Source: Chitinophaga sp. (GTDB taxonomy: Bacteria > Bacteroidota > Bacteroidia > Chitinophagales > Chitinophagaceae). From it: a stretch of 64,000 nucleotides of DNA. The notes beneath the pieces were generated by a model, which was not told the DNA's origin, searched no databases, and worked only from the letters and a program-made list of their open reading frames with translations. Positions 27,668 to 34,687 of this stretch are shown piece after piece. The translations under genes and the position numbers were made by a program. Numbering within the stretch: position 1 is the stretch's first letter; each line of letters starts with the position of its first letter. The stretch covers positions 371,165-435,164 of the forward strand of contig NZ_JAGHZS010000008.1 in the NCBI RefSeq assembly GCF_017745275.1, given 5' to 3'.

Positions 27668-27911
27668 GTAAGGGGTCTTGACTAAACTTATCCACAGGAA
27701 ATCCACTATTTTCAAGGCATCCGGACTTTGGTATAATACTTGGTTTCAGGCCTTGTTAATGGTAAAAAAGCTAGCAAACATGCTACAGCACAGGGTTTTA
27801 TGTAATTCTGCTAAAGGTCGTCACTTTAGCATGGTTACCACTAATCAGCTGTAACCGTTACCAGTAGCGTTTTTCAGCCGATAAAATTTTCTATAAAAAA
27901 GTTGTAAAAAA
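27668..27911. other. Non-coding stretch upstream of the HU gene
   Basis: No convincing reading frame. It contains a perfect 8-bp inverted repeat, TGCTAAAG/CTTTAGCA (27809-27816 with 27824-27831), with no T-run. The HU promoter lies just downstream. Otherwise I see nothing. Confidence 0.5.
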
Positions 27912-27942
27912 TTTGGTAATCTGATAAAACGCGCTATATTTG
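27912..27942 (+). promoter_or_regulatory. Promoter of the HU gene
   Basis: TTTG at 27912-27915, a 19-nt spacer, TATATTTG at 27935-27942. It is a textbook Bacteroidota housekeeping promoter. Start of transcription is predicted near 27949, giving a leader of about 35 nt before the ATG at 27984. Confidence 0.82.
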
Positions 27943-27983
27943 CTCACATCAAACATTTTTTCACTAGTTAAATCTTACTAACT

Positions 27984-28253
27984 ATGAACAAAGCCGAATT
28001 AATCGACAAGCTTGCTAAAGATGCAGCTATTACCAAAACCCAAGCTAACGAAGCTCTGGATTCTTTCACCAAAGCTGTTGCTGATACCCTGAAAAAAGGT
28101 GGTAAAGTAACTTTGGTTGGTTTCGGTACTTTCTCCGTTTCTAAACGTGCAGCACGTAACGGTAGAAACCCACAAACCGGTCAGATCATCAAGATCAAAG
28201 CTAAGAAAGTTGCTAAATTCAAAGCTGGTAAAGCTTTATCTGACAAGCTCTAA
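27984..28253 (+). CDS. hup: HU family DNA-binding protein
   Basis: 89 residues. It is a small basic nucleoid protein that bends DNA as a dimer. Seen: the N-terminal helices (MNKAELIDKLAKDAAITKTQ), the VTLVGFGTFSVSKRAARNGR strand-and-arm region, NPQTGQ with the intercalating proline, and the C-terminal KKVAKFKAGKALSD. It has an excellent promoter and a good terminator of its own, consistent with a highly expressed single-gene transcript. Confidence 0.96.
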   Translation: MNKAELIDKLAKDAAITKTQANEALDSFTKAVADTLKKGGKVTLVGFGTFSVSKRAARNGRNPQTGQIIKIKAKKVAKFKAGKALSDKL

Positions 28254-28274
28254 TCAGTTAGCACAACTTATTCA

Positions 28275-28309
28275 AGCAAGGAACAATTATGTTTCTTGCT
28301 TTTTTTTTA
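28275..28309 (+). terminator. Rho-independent terminator of the HU gene
   Basis: Stem AGCAAGGAAC/GTTTCTTGCT (28275-28284 with 28291-28300, one G-T pair), AATTAT loop, then nine T. It lies 21 nt after the HU stop. Confidence 0.88.
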
Positions 28310-28406
28310 TATCAAACGGCCGGCACTACACTATTTCATCGAATTACAGTAATTTGCAGCCTGATAACATCATATTTAATAAACAACAAACTTCAAATTA
28401 TTCGTT

Positions 28407-28526
28407 ATGGGTAGAGGAGATATTAAAACCAAAAAAGGTAAAATCTTCAGCAAATCTTTCGGTAAATCAAGATCCGCTAAGACAAGAAAAAATACAGCCG
28501 CTAAAGCAACAGCGCCTAAAGCATAA
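28407..28526 (+). CDS. 30S ribosomal protein THX
   Basis: 39 residues, ATG 28407 to TAA 28526. The start MGRGDIKTKKGKIFSKSFGK matches the small basic ribosomal protein THX, which binds at the head of the 30S subunit. The rest is a short Lys/Ala tail. Length and composition (about one third Lys/Arg) fit the Bacteroidota form. The last base of the stop codon is also the first base of a perfect 55-bp palindrome arm, so the mRNA would end in a very long hairpin. It stands alone between the HU terminator and the convergent pdxH. Confidence 0.88.
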   Translation: MGRGDIKTKKGKIFSKSFGKSRSAKTRKNTAAKATAPKA

Positions 28527-28650
28527 GCATAAAGCATAAAGCAGAAAGTATAAAGCTATTATAGCGAATGACATAAGCGATAAAGTAACCAATATTCGCT
28601 TATGTCATTCGCTATAATAGCTTTATACTTTCTGCTTTATGCTTTATGCT
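28526..28650. repeat. Family B palindrome with perfect 55-bp arms
   Basis: 28526-28580 is the exact reverse complement of 28596-28650, with a 15-nt spacer. The outer part consists of AAAGCAT/AAAGCAG-type units, followed by CTATTATA and the GCGAATGAC core. It lies between the convergent THX and pdxH genes and could end transcription from both sides. Confidence 0.92.
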
Positions 28651-28653
28651 CTC

Positions 28654-29301
28654 TCACGGTGCCAGCCGTGCTGTTGTCCAGCTACCATCTGGTGCCAGCG
28701 AATACAAAATACGATCGTGCAGGCGGCTGCTTCTACCCTGCCAGAATTCTATTGCCTGAGGCTTTACTATATATCCACCCCAGTAATCAGGTCTTTGAGG
28801 CGCCGTATGTGCATATTTTGCGGCTACCTGATCTACCTGTTCATCCAGGAAAGAACGGCCGGGAATCACCTTGCTTTGAGGCGACGCGATGGCGCCTATC
28901 CTGCTACCTAAAGGACGAGTATTATAATATTCGTTGCTGATGCTTGCTGGTGCCTTACTCACCGTACCTTCTATACGTACCTGTCTTTCCAGCTCCCGCC
29001 AGAAAAACAACAGGGTAACATGTGGGTTCTGCGCCAACTCCTGACCTTTGCGGCTTTCATAGTTGGTGAAAAATAAAAATCCTTCTTCGTCGAAGCTTTT
29101 CAGCAGTACAATGCGCGCTGAGGGTCGGCCGTCGGGAGTACTGGTAGCCAGGGTCATGGCATTGCTTTCATCTATTTCGCTATCAATTGCCTCTTGCCAC
29201 CATTTCCCGAATTGCGCCAGGGGATAAGGTGCAATATCACTTTCATCCAGGGAAGCCAGCTTATAATCTTTCCGTAAATCCGCTATTTTCTGGTTCAACA
29301 T
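28654..29301 (-). CDS. pdxH: Pyridoxamine 5'-phosphate oxidase
   Basis: 215 residues. It is an FMN-dependent cytoplasmic enzyme that oxidises pyridoxamine/pyridoxine phosphate to pyridoxal 5'-phosphate. Seen: AMTLATSTPDGRPSARIVLL (FMN-binding strand), FFTNYESRKGQELAQNP, VRIEGTVSKA, the RPLGSRIGAIASPQSKVI region, and the C-terminal EFWQGRSSRLHDRI substrate/FMN signature. Length is normal. The stop lies 3 nt from the family B palindrome. The upstream region is shared with a divergent lipoprotein gene. Confidence 0.96.
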   Translation of the reverse strand: MLNQKIADLRKDYKLASLDESDIAPYPLAQFGKWWQEAIDSEIDESNAMTLATSTPDGRPSARIVLLKSFDEEGFLFFTNYESRKGQELAQNPHVTLLFFWRELERQVRIEGTVSKAPASISNEYYNTRPLGSRIGAIASPQSKVIPGRSFLDEQVDQVAAKYAHTAPQRPDYWGGYIVKPQAIEFWQGRSSRLHDRILYSLAPDGSWTTARLAP

Positions 29302-29387
29302 GGTCTGTTAATTTTATTGGTTCAAATGGGTCCTCAAAGGTATGGAAGGATAATAGTAATTTTGACGGATCTGATATAAATCATACT

Positions 29388-30506
29388 ATGAAAAGAGCTT
29401 CATTATTGGTATTACTGCTGGCGATGGTTTTATTGTCGTGCCATACGCGCAGCGAGAAAGACGGCGCTGCCGCCGGTAATACTGCCAACACCATTGTGCC
29501 ACTGGTGTCTACTCCCCTGTTTTATACACAACTCAAAGGAAAATTAGGCGATAAAGAAATTACCATGCAATTGCTAAAAACCGCTCCTAACCTCTTTCGT
29601 GGTTACTATAGCGATGATAGCACCGGCCGCCCTGTTGCCTTATGGGGCACCCTGGATTCCAACCTGGTAAACATCTATGAAGAAACCAACAACAGCTCGG
29701 AAGACCGGTTATTCAGCGGTTATCTTTCTGATGATGGTAAATTTAAAGGTGTATGGCATGGTAACGGCACGTCCTATCATTTTGAATTTCATACGGATCT
29801 GCAGAAAGCCATACCCCTGAAGGTGTTTTACCTGATTGATTCCGCGAAGCTGATACCATCCTTCCCCAAGTCGCCTATAGGCACTGTTTCCAACAGTATG
29901 ATATGGCCTGATTCCACAGTAGATTCTACTATTGCTCACTTCATTGTGCAGCAGATAACAGGCAGCAATTATTTCAAAACACCACAGCAATATTTAAAAA
30001 GGGGAATCGACTCCTTTATTCTCGGTTACCGCATCTCGGCCAAAGATGCTGATAGTAGTGAATTCAGCGATGCTTCCGCAGCCATGTCGTGGAACTGGAC
30101 TACAGACAACGATATGAAAGTGGTGTACAATACCTGGCCGTTGCTGGTGGTGGAGAAGTATGCGTATGATTTTACCGGCGGGGCTCATGGCAACTGGGGG
30201 GCTACTTATAAAACCCTGGATTTATCTAAGCGGAAGGTGCTTACACCGGATGATATTTTCAAGCCTGGTTATAAAGAAGCCGTGAGTGCGTTGCTGGATA
30301 AGGCTTTCAAAGACAGGTTCCATATGAGTGAAGAAGAAGCATTGGATCAGAACCTGTTAGTAAAGAGTATCCCGCCCAATAATAATATGATTGTCACTGA
30401 TAAGGGTGTAGCCTTCAGTTATGTGCCTTATGAGATAGGGCCTTATGCTTTAGGGCAGGTAACGTTGTTTATTCCAATGCAGGCGTTGAAGGGAGTGTTG
30501 AAGTAG
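29388..30506 (+). CDS. DUF3298-domain lipoprotein
   Basis: 372 residues from the ATG at 29388, chosen because the lipoprotein signal MKRASLLVLLLAMVLLSC starts there; the frame stays open further upstream but would overlap pdxH. After the Cys comes a Gly/Asp-rich domain of unknown type (about 45-150) and then a C-terminal part with DFTGGAHGNWGATYKTLDLS and KVLTPDDIFKPGYKEAVSAL. The latter is the DUF3298/RsiV-like pattern. The protein is anchored in the envelope and its function is unknown. A TAATTTTG box at 29357-29364 may be its promoter. The stop codon overlaps the first base of a family A palindrome. Confidence 0.82.
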   Translation: MKRASLLVLLLAMVLLSCHTRSEKDGAAAGNTANTIVPLVSTPLFYTQLKGKLGDKEITMQLLKTAPNLFRGYYSDDSTGRPVALWGTLDSNLVNIYEETNNSSEDRLFSGYLSDDGKFKGVWHGNGTSYHFEFHTDLQKAIPLKVFYLIDSAKLIPSFPKSPIGTVSNSMIWPDSTVDSTIAHFIVQQITGSNYFKTPQQYLKRGIDSFILGYRISAKDADSSEFSDASAAMSWNWTTDNDMKVVYNTWPLLVVEKYAYDFTGGAHGNWGATYKTLDLSKRKVLTPDDIFKPGYKEAVSALLDKAFKDRFHMSEEEALDQNLLVKSIPPNNNMIVTDKGVAFSYVPYEIGPYALGQVTLFIPMQALKGVLK

Positions 30507-30610
30507 CTTTTAGCAGTTAGCCATTAGCTTTTAACAAAAATGCAGCGAGAAACATATGATATGTTTCTCGCTGCATTTTTGTTAAAAGCTAATGGCTAAC
30601 TGCTAAAAGC
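30506..30610. repeat. Family A palindrome with perfect 52-bp arms
   Basis: 30506-30557 is the exact reverse complement of 30559-30610, with one base between. Outer heptads TTTTAGC, AGTTAGC and CATTAGC lead to AAAAATGCAGCGAGAAACATAT in the centre. The same centre, slightly diverged, occurs at 21830-21880. It lies between the convergent lipoprotein and pyrH genes. Confidence 0.93.
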
Positions 30611-30614
30611 GATA

Positions 30615-31328
30615 TTATCCTTTCACTAAAGTACCTACATTTTTACCCATGATCACGTTCAGGAGGTTACCCTGGCGGTTCATATCAAACACGATAATAG
30701 GCAGCTTATTTTCCTGGCAAAGGGTAAATGCTGTCATATCCATCACGTTGAGGGATTTCTGGTATACTTCAGAGAAGGTAATGGTTTCGAAGCGGGTAGC
30801 TGTTTTATCTTTTTCAGGATCGGCGGTATAGATACCGTCTACGCGGGTTCCTTTCAGGATAACATCCGCCTGAATTTCGATAGCACGCAGGGAAGCAGCA
30901 GTATCCGTAGTAAAGTACGGGTTACCGGTACCTCCACCAAATATTACAACACGACCTTTTTCCACGTGGCGGATAGCGCGGCGGCGGATATAAGGTTCAG
31001 CAATTTGTTCCATTTTGATAGCAGACTGGAGGCGGGTGTAGAGTCCTACTTTTTCCAATCCGCTTTGCAGGGCCATGCCGTTGATAACTGTGGCGAGCAT
31101 TCCCATATAATCGCCCTGTGCTCTTTCAATACCTGTTTCGGCTTCATTCATTCCGCGGTAGATATTTCCTCCACCTATGACAATGGCTACCTGTACTCCA
31201 AGGTCGGTAACCGCCTTAATATCATAGGCGTACTGTGTTATCACCTTCGGATCAATACCATAATTTGCATCCCCCATGAGGGCCTCACCGCTCAATTTGA
31301 GCAAAATACGCTTATACTTTGGCAACAT
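30615..31328 (-). CDS. pyrH: UMP kinase
   Basis: 237 residues. It phosphorylates UMP to UDP in pyrimidine biosynthesis and is a hexameric amino-acid-kinase-fold protein. Seen: KRILLKLSGEALMGD, VAIVIGGGNIYRG, RAQGDYMGMLATVINGMAL, FGGGTGNPYFTTDTAASLRA, and VDGIYTADPEKDKTA. It starts with ATG 31328. It lies downstream of tsf as in many bacteria, but a strong terminator (31480-31515) separates them, so it has its own promoter somewhere in 31329-31479. Confidence 0.97.
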   Translation of the reverse strand: MLPKYKRILLKLSGEALMGDANYGIDPKVITQYAYDIKAVTDLGVQVAIVIGGGNIYRGMNEAETGIERAQGDYMGMLATVINGMALQSGLEKVGLYTRLQSAIKMEQIAEPYIRRRAIRHVEKGRVVIFGGGTGNPYFTTDTAASLRAIEIQADVILKGTRVDGIYTADPEKDKTATRFETITFSEVYQKSLNVMDMTAFTLCQENKLPIIVFDMNRQGNLLNVIMGKNVGTLVKG

Positions 31329-31479
31329 GACGCTATAAATATTGTAAGATTGTGATTCCTAATCCGGTTTACGGTATTCTAATATACAACTTAAATGCAG
31401 AAAGGAGGAAAGGAAGGAAAAAATGCCTTGCGGACTTCCTGTTTTTTGGTGGATTGAAGTGTATGATTAGATATGCACA

Positions 31480-31515
31480 AAAAAAAGGAGAGAAATGAAA
31501 TTCTCTCCTTTTTTT
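31480..31515 (-). terminator. Rho-independent terminator of the rplM-rpsI-rpsB-tsf operon
   Basis: Perfect 15-bp stem including A/T tails (31480-31494 with 31501-31515, core AAGGAGAGAA), six-base loop. On the minus strand it is followed by a U-run. It lies 13 nt after the tsf stop. Confidence 0.88.
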
Positions 31516-31528
31516 CAATATGATGATA

Positions 31529-32353
31529 TTACCCTAAAGCGATTCGCTTAAAGCCAGTCACTTTCAGATCAGCATCTACAGACTTCAGGTAATCCGCTAC
31601 GGACTTGTTGTTGTCCTTAACGAAAGCCTGTTGCAGCAGGGTGCTTTCTTTGAAGAATTTGTTCACTTTACCGGCAGCGATTTTTTCCGCCATTTCAGCA
31701 GGTTTACCTTCTGCTTTCACTTGTTCAACAGCGATTTCTTTTTCGCGTGCAATTACGTCAGCAGGAACGCCATCAGCATCAACGGCGATAGGATTCATCG
31801 CTGCGATTTGCATAGCTACATCTTTACCTACTTCTTCAGAAACAGGCTTAGAGAAAGCAACCAGAACGCCCATACGGTAGTTACCATGGATGTAAGAAGT
31901 TACTGCACCAGCTTCAACGAATTCAAATTTATTCAGGGTGATTTTTTCACCGATTTTAGCTACCTGATCGTTTACTTTATCAGCAACGGTAGCGCCATCC
32001 AGAGAAGCTGCGTTCAGGTCTTCTACGGTTTTGATACCGTTAGCCAGCGCCAGATCAACGATAGACTGAGCAAATTTTACGAAATCTTCGTTTTTAGCAA
32101 CGAAGTCAGTTTCACAACCCAGACCTACGATAACACCGGATTTACCATCAGCTGCTGTTTTAGCGATGATAACGCCTTCTTTGGTTTCACGATCGGAACG
32201 TAAAGCGGCCACTTTCTGACCTTTTTTACGCAGGTAGTCTACTGCTTGTTCAAAATCACCATCACTTTCTACCAGTGCCTTTCTGCAATCCATCATACCA
32301 GCACCAGTTTGCTGACGCAGTTTATTTACATCAGCTGCTGTAATTGTTGCCAT
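31529..32353 (-). CDS. tsf: Elongation factor Ts
   Basis: 274 residues. It is the guanine-nucleotide exchange factor of EF-Tu. Seen: the N-terminal UBA-like domain (DVNKLRQQTGAGMMDCRKAL), the exchange core with GVIVGLGCETDFVAKNEDF, the dimerisation region YIHGNYRMGVLVAF, and the C-terminal module. Last gene of the ribosomal operon, 133 nt after rpsB. The gap holds a family A palindrome (32391-32483). Confidence 0.97.
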   Translation of the reverse strand: MATITAADVNKLRQQTGAGMMDCRKALVESDGDFEQAVDYLRKKGQKVAALRSDRETKEGVIIAKTAADGKSGVIVGLGCETDFVAKNEDFVKFAQSIVDLALANGIKTVEDLNAASLDGATVADKVNDQVAKIGEKITLNKFEFVEAGAVTSYIHGNYRMGVLVAFSKPVSEEVGKDVAMQIAAMNPIAVDADGVPADVIAREKEIAVEQVKAEGKPAEMAEKIAAGKVNKFFKESTLLQQAFVKDNNKSVADYLKSVDADLKVTGFKRIALG

Positions 32354-32390
32354 GAGCTATAAATAGTTTAATTGTTGTAAAAATTTATGA

Positions 32391-32483
32391 TCAGCCTTTA
32401 CCTATTAGCCTTTAGGTCTTAATAAATGCAGCAAAATAATTCCTGTTGCATTTACTAAAAGCTAAAGGCTAATAGCTTAAAGC
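32391..32483. repeat. Family A palindrome inside the ribosomal operon (rpsB-tsf gap)
   Basis: Arms with TATTAGCCTTTAG on one side and CTAAAGGCTAATAGC on the other, and an inner TAAATGCAGCA/TGTTGCATTTA stem. It is imperfect, and fills the gap between rpsB and tsf. Confidence 0.75.
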
Positions 32484-32490
32484 GTAATAA

Positions 32491-33486
32491 TTATCTTCCG
32501 CCGCCTGGTTTTCTAGGACCGTTGTTGTTGCCAGCGCCAGACGGACGACGTTGTCCACCTGCAGCACCGCCGCCACGGTTAGCTCCACCACCACGGTTAG
32601 CTCCGCCGCCCTGGCCACCTGGACCACGACCGCCTTGACCGCGGTTAGCGCCACCTGGGCCGCCTTGACCACGTCCACCACCTTGAGCACCTGGTTTACG
32701 ACCTCTTTCGCGATCTTCACCGCCTTCAACGTCGAATTTACGTGCCTTATCGTCTGCTTCTTCTTCTTCCTCTACTTCTTCAGATTTCTCTGTAGCTCTT
32801 TCAGACAGACCTTCAGCGATTGCTGCGCAGATGTAGCTGGTAACGATAGCGATAGATTTAGTAGCGTCATCGTTCGCAGGGATTGCGAAGTCAACTTTAG
32901 TAGGGTCAGAGTTAGTATCTACCATACCGAAAGTAGAGATGCCCAGACGTTTAGCTTCTGCCAGTGCGATGTGTTCGTGGCTGATATCTACCATGAACAG
33001 TGCAGCTGGTACACGTGCCAGTTGAGCGATACCACCCAGCACTTTCTCCATTTTCTCTTTATCGCGGCTTAAAGTCAGACGTTCTTTCTTGGTAATGTTG
33101 TCGAATGTACCGTCCTGCAGCATTTTTTCAATGCTCTGCATTTTCTTAACACTCTTACGGATAGTAGAGAAGTTGGTGAGCATACCACCTAACCATCTTT
33201 CAGTAACGAAAGGCATGTTGATGTTACGCGCAGCATCTGCTACGATTTCTTTCGCTTGCTTTTTAGTAGCAACGAACATGATCTTTTTACCGCTTTTAGC
33301 GATAGATTTCAGGGCAGCTGCTGCTTCCTGTAATCCTTCTACGGTTTTGTTCAGATCAATGATATGAATACCTTTCTTTTCTGCGAAAATATAAGGCAGC
33401 ATCTTGGGATTCCACTTTTTCTTCAGGTGACCGAAGTGAACACCTGCCTCCAGTAACTGCTGCTGCAATGAGGTATTATTTTCCAT
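32491..33486 (-). CDS. rpsB: 30S ribosomal protein S2 with long Gly/Arg-rich tail
   Basis: 331 residues from the ATG at 33486 (MENNTSLQQQLLEAGVHFGH); another start 15 nt upstream is possible. The S2 core occupies about residues 1-232 (RWLGGMLTNFSTIRKSVKKM, ALFMVDISHEHIALAEAKRL, FAIPANDDATKSI). It is followed by an acidic stretch (EEVEEEEEADD) and about 80 residues rich in Gly, Arg, Asn and Gln with RGGGANRGGG-type repeats. E. coli S2 ends near residue 241, so the tail is an addition. The tail may bind RNA or be unstructured. Third gene of the operon. Confidence 0.95.
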   Translation of the reverse strand: MENNTSLQQQLLEAGVHFGHLKKKWNPKMLPYIFAEKKGIHIIDLNKTVEGLQEAAAALKSIAKSGKKIMFVATKKQAKEIVADAARNINMPFVTERWLGGMLTNFSTIRKSVKKMQSIEKMLQDGTFDNITKKERLTLSRDKEKMEKVLGGIAQLARVPAALFMVDISHEHIALAEAKRLGISTFGMVDTNSDPTKVDFAIPANDDATKSIAIVTSYICAAIAEGLSERATEKSEEVEEEEEADDKARKFDVEGGEDRERGRKPGAQGGGRGQGGPGGANRGQGGRGPGGQGGGANRGGGANRGGGAAGGQRRPSGAGNNNGPRKPGGGR

Positions 33487-33520
33487 GTTTATATTGCTCA
33501 ATTAAAAGGATCAAATAATG

Positions 33521-33570
33521 TTTAGCTTTTAGCAGCTGGCGAATTAGCCAGTAGCTAACGGCCAATAGCT
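33521..33570. repeat. Family A repeat inside the ribosomal operon (rpsI-rpsB gap)
   Basis: Run of TTAGC-type heptads with a small internal inverted repeat, CTGGCGAATTAGCCAG, and an outer TTAGC.../...AATAGCT. A short, weakly palindromic copy filling the gap between rpsI and rpsB. Confidence 0.6.
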
Positions 33571-33578
33571 CAAAAATA

Positions 33579-33968
33579 TTAGCGTTTAGAGAACTGGAAG
33601 CTTCTTCTTGCTTTCGCTTTACCTGGTTTCTTACGTTCAACTCCACGTGGATCACGTTTCAGGAGGCCTGCTGCTTTCAGTGCGGGACGGAACTCGATGT
33701 TCACTTCGCACAGTGCACGGGCAATACCCAGCTTAATAGCTTCTGCCTGACCTTTGATACCACCACCTTGCGCATTGATTTTTACATCAAATTTATCGAG
33801 TGCATCGATAGTTTTGAAAGGCAGTTCCACCTGGTTCTGCAGGTAGATCAAAGAAAAGTAGTTTTTATAATCTTTGTCGTTAACTGTAATGTTACCGGTA
33901 CCCTTGTTGATATAAACGCGGGCAACAGCTTCCTTACGACGACCTATTGTATTTTTTTGCTTTTCCAT
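33579..33968 (-). CDS. rpsI: 30S ribosomal protein S9
   Basis: 129 residues, usual length. Seen: NTIGRRKEAVARVYINKGTG at the N-terminus, INAQGGGIKGQAEAIKLGIA, and the C-terminal basic tail RKKPGKAKARRSFQFSKR, which reaches the P-site tRNA in the 30S subunit. Directly downstream of rplM (14 nt), the usual gene pair. Confidence 0.98.
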   Translation of the reverse strand: MEKQKNTIGRRKEAVARVYINKGTGNITVNDKDYKNYFSLIYLQNQVELPFKTIDALDKFDVKINAQGGGIKGQAEAIKLGIARALCEVNIEFRPALKAAGLLKRDPRGVERKKPGKAKARRSFQFSKR

Positions 33969-33982
33969 GTATCAGAGAAAAA

Positions 33983-34426
33983 TTAGAAAGTTAAAGGTTG
34001 TGGTTTCTGCGCAGCATGCGGATGTTCAGCACCAGCATATACAAATAATTTTTTGTACATCGCACGACCCAGACGGTTTTTAGGCAGCATGCCTTTAACA
34101 GCCTTTTCGATCAGTACTTCCGGACGGCGACGAACCAGGTCCTTAGCCAATTCGATTCTCTGACCACCTGGGAAACCAGTGTAGTGCATGTATTCTTTTT
34201 CTGCCATTTTATTGCCGGTTAAAGCAATTTTTTCAGCGTTGATTACGATGATATAATCACCACAATCAGTGTGAGGCGTATAATAAGGCTTGTTTTTACC
34301 TCTTAAGATAGCCGCCATTTTAGCTGCTACTCTACCCAGTGTCAGGTTGGTAGCATCTACTATATGCCAGTCACGCTTTACGTAAGCGTCGTTAGCCGAT
34401 TTAGTTCTGAAACTTAATGTATTCAT
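33983..34426 (-). CDS. rplM: 50S ribosomal protein L13
   Basis: 147 residues from the ATG at 34426. The frame extends upstream to 34492, but that part would lie in the promoter region and does not belong to L13. Seen: WHIVDATNLTLGRVAAKMA, CGDYIIVINAEKIALTGNK, and AVKGMLPKNRLGRAMYKKL. First gene of rplM-rpsI-rpsB-tsf. A TACCTTTG -7-like box lies on the minus strand at 34489-34482, about 55 nt upstream, without a well-placed TTTG. Confidence 0.97.
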   Translation of the reverse strand: MNTLSFRTKSANDAYVKRDWHIVDATNLTLGRVAAKMAAILRGKNKPYYTPHTDCGDYIIVINAEKIALTGNKMAEKEYMHYTGFPGGQRIELAKDLVRRRPEVLIEKAVKGMLPKNRLGRAMYKKLFVYAGAEHPHAAQKPQPLTF

Positions 34427-34634
34427 TGTTGTATACGATAAAAAATTACGTCTTGTAAACAATTCCCCATTATGAGGAGTGCAAAGGTACATTGCACAAT
34501 CTTAATAACCATACAATTTGGACACTTTTTTACAAAGCACCTTTGTAATTAATTGATTTTCAATAAAAAATTTGTATAAAAGTTATTAACAGCAAACGAA
34601 AAGCTGTTAATATTATAATATTTCACTAATGAAA

Positions 34635-34662
34635 GCGGGCCTCCCGGTGATGGGAAGCCCGC
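34635..34662 (-). terminator. Hairpin after the first SusD gene
   Basis: Stem GCGGGCCTCCC/GGGAAGCCCGC (34635-34645 with 34652-34662, one mismatch), six-base loop. On the minus strand only a short TTTC follows, so termination may be partial. It lies 25 nt after the SusD stop. Confidence 0.6.
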
Positions 34663-34687
34663 AAAAGACTCATTATATTAAGAAATA

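Noticed and set aside
27688..27696. DnaA-box-like TTATCCACA upstream of HU (and TTATTCACA at 40473-40481), possible origin elements
   Set aside because: A 9-mer with one free base is expected about twice by chance in 64 kb on both strands. The two hits are isolated, far apart, and not near dnaA or an AT-rich unwinding cluster.
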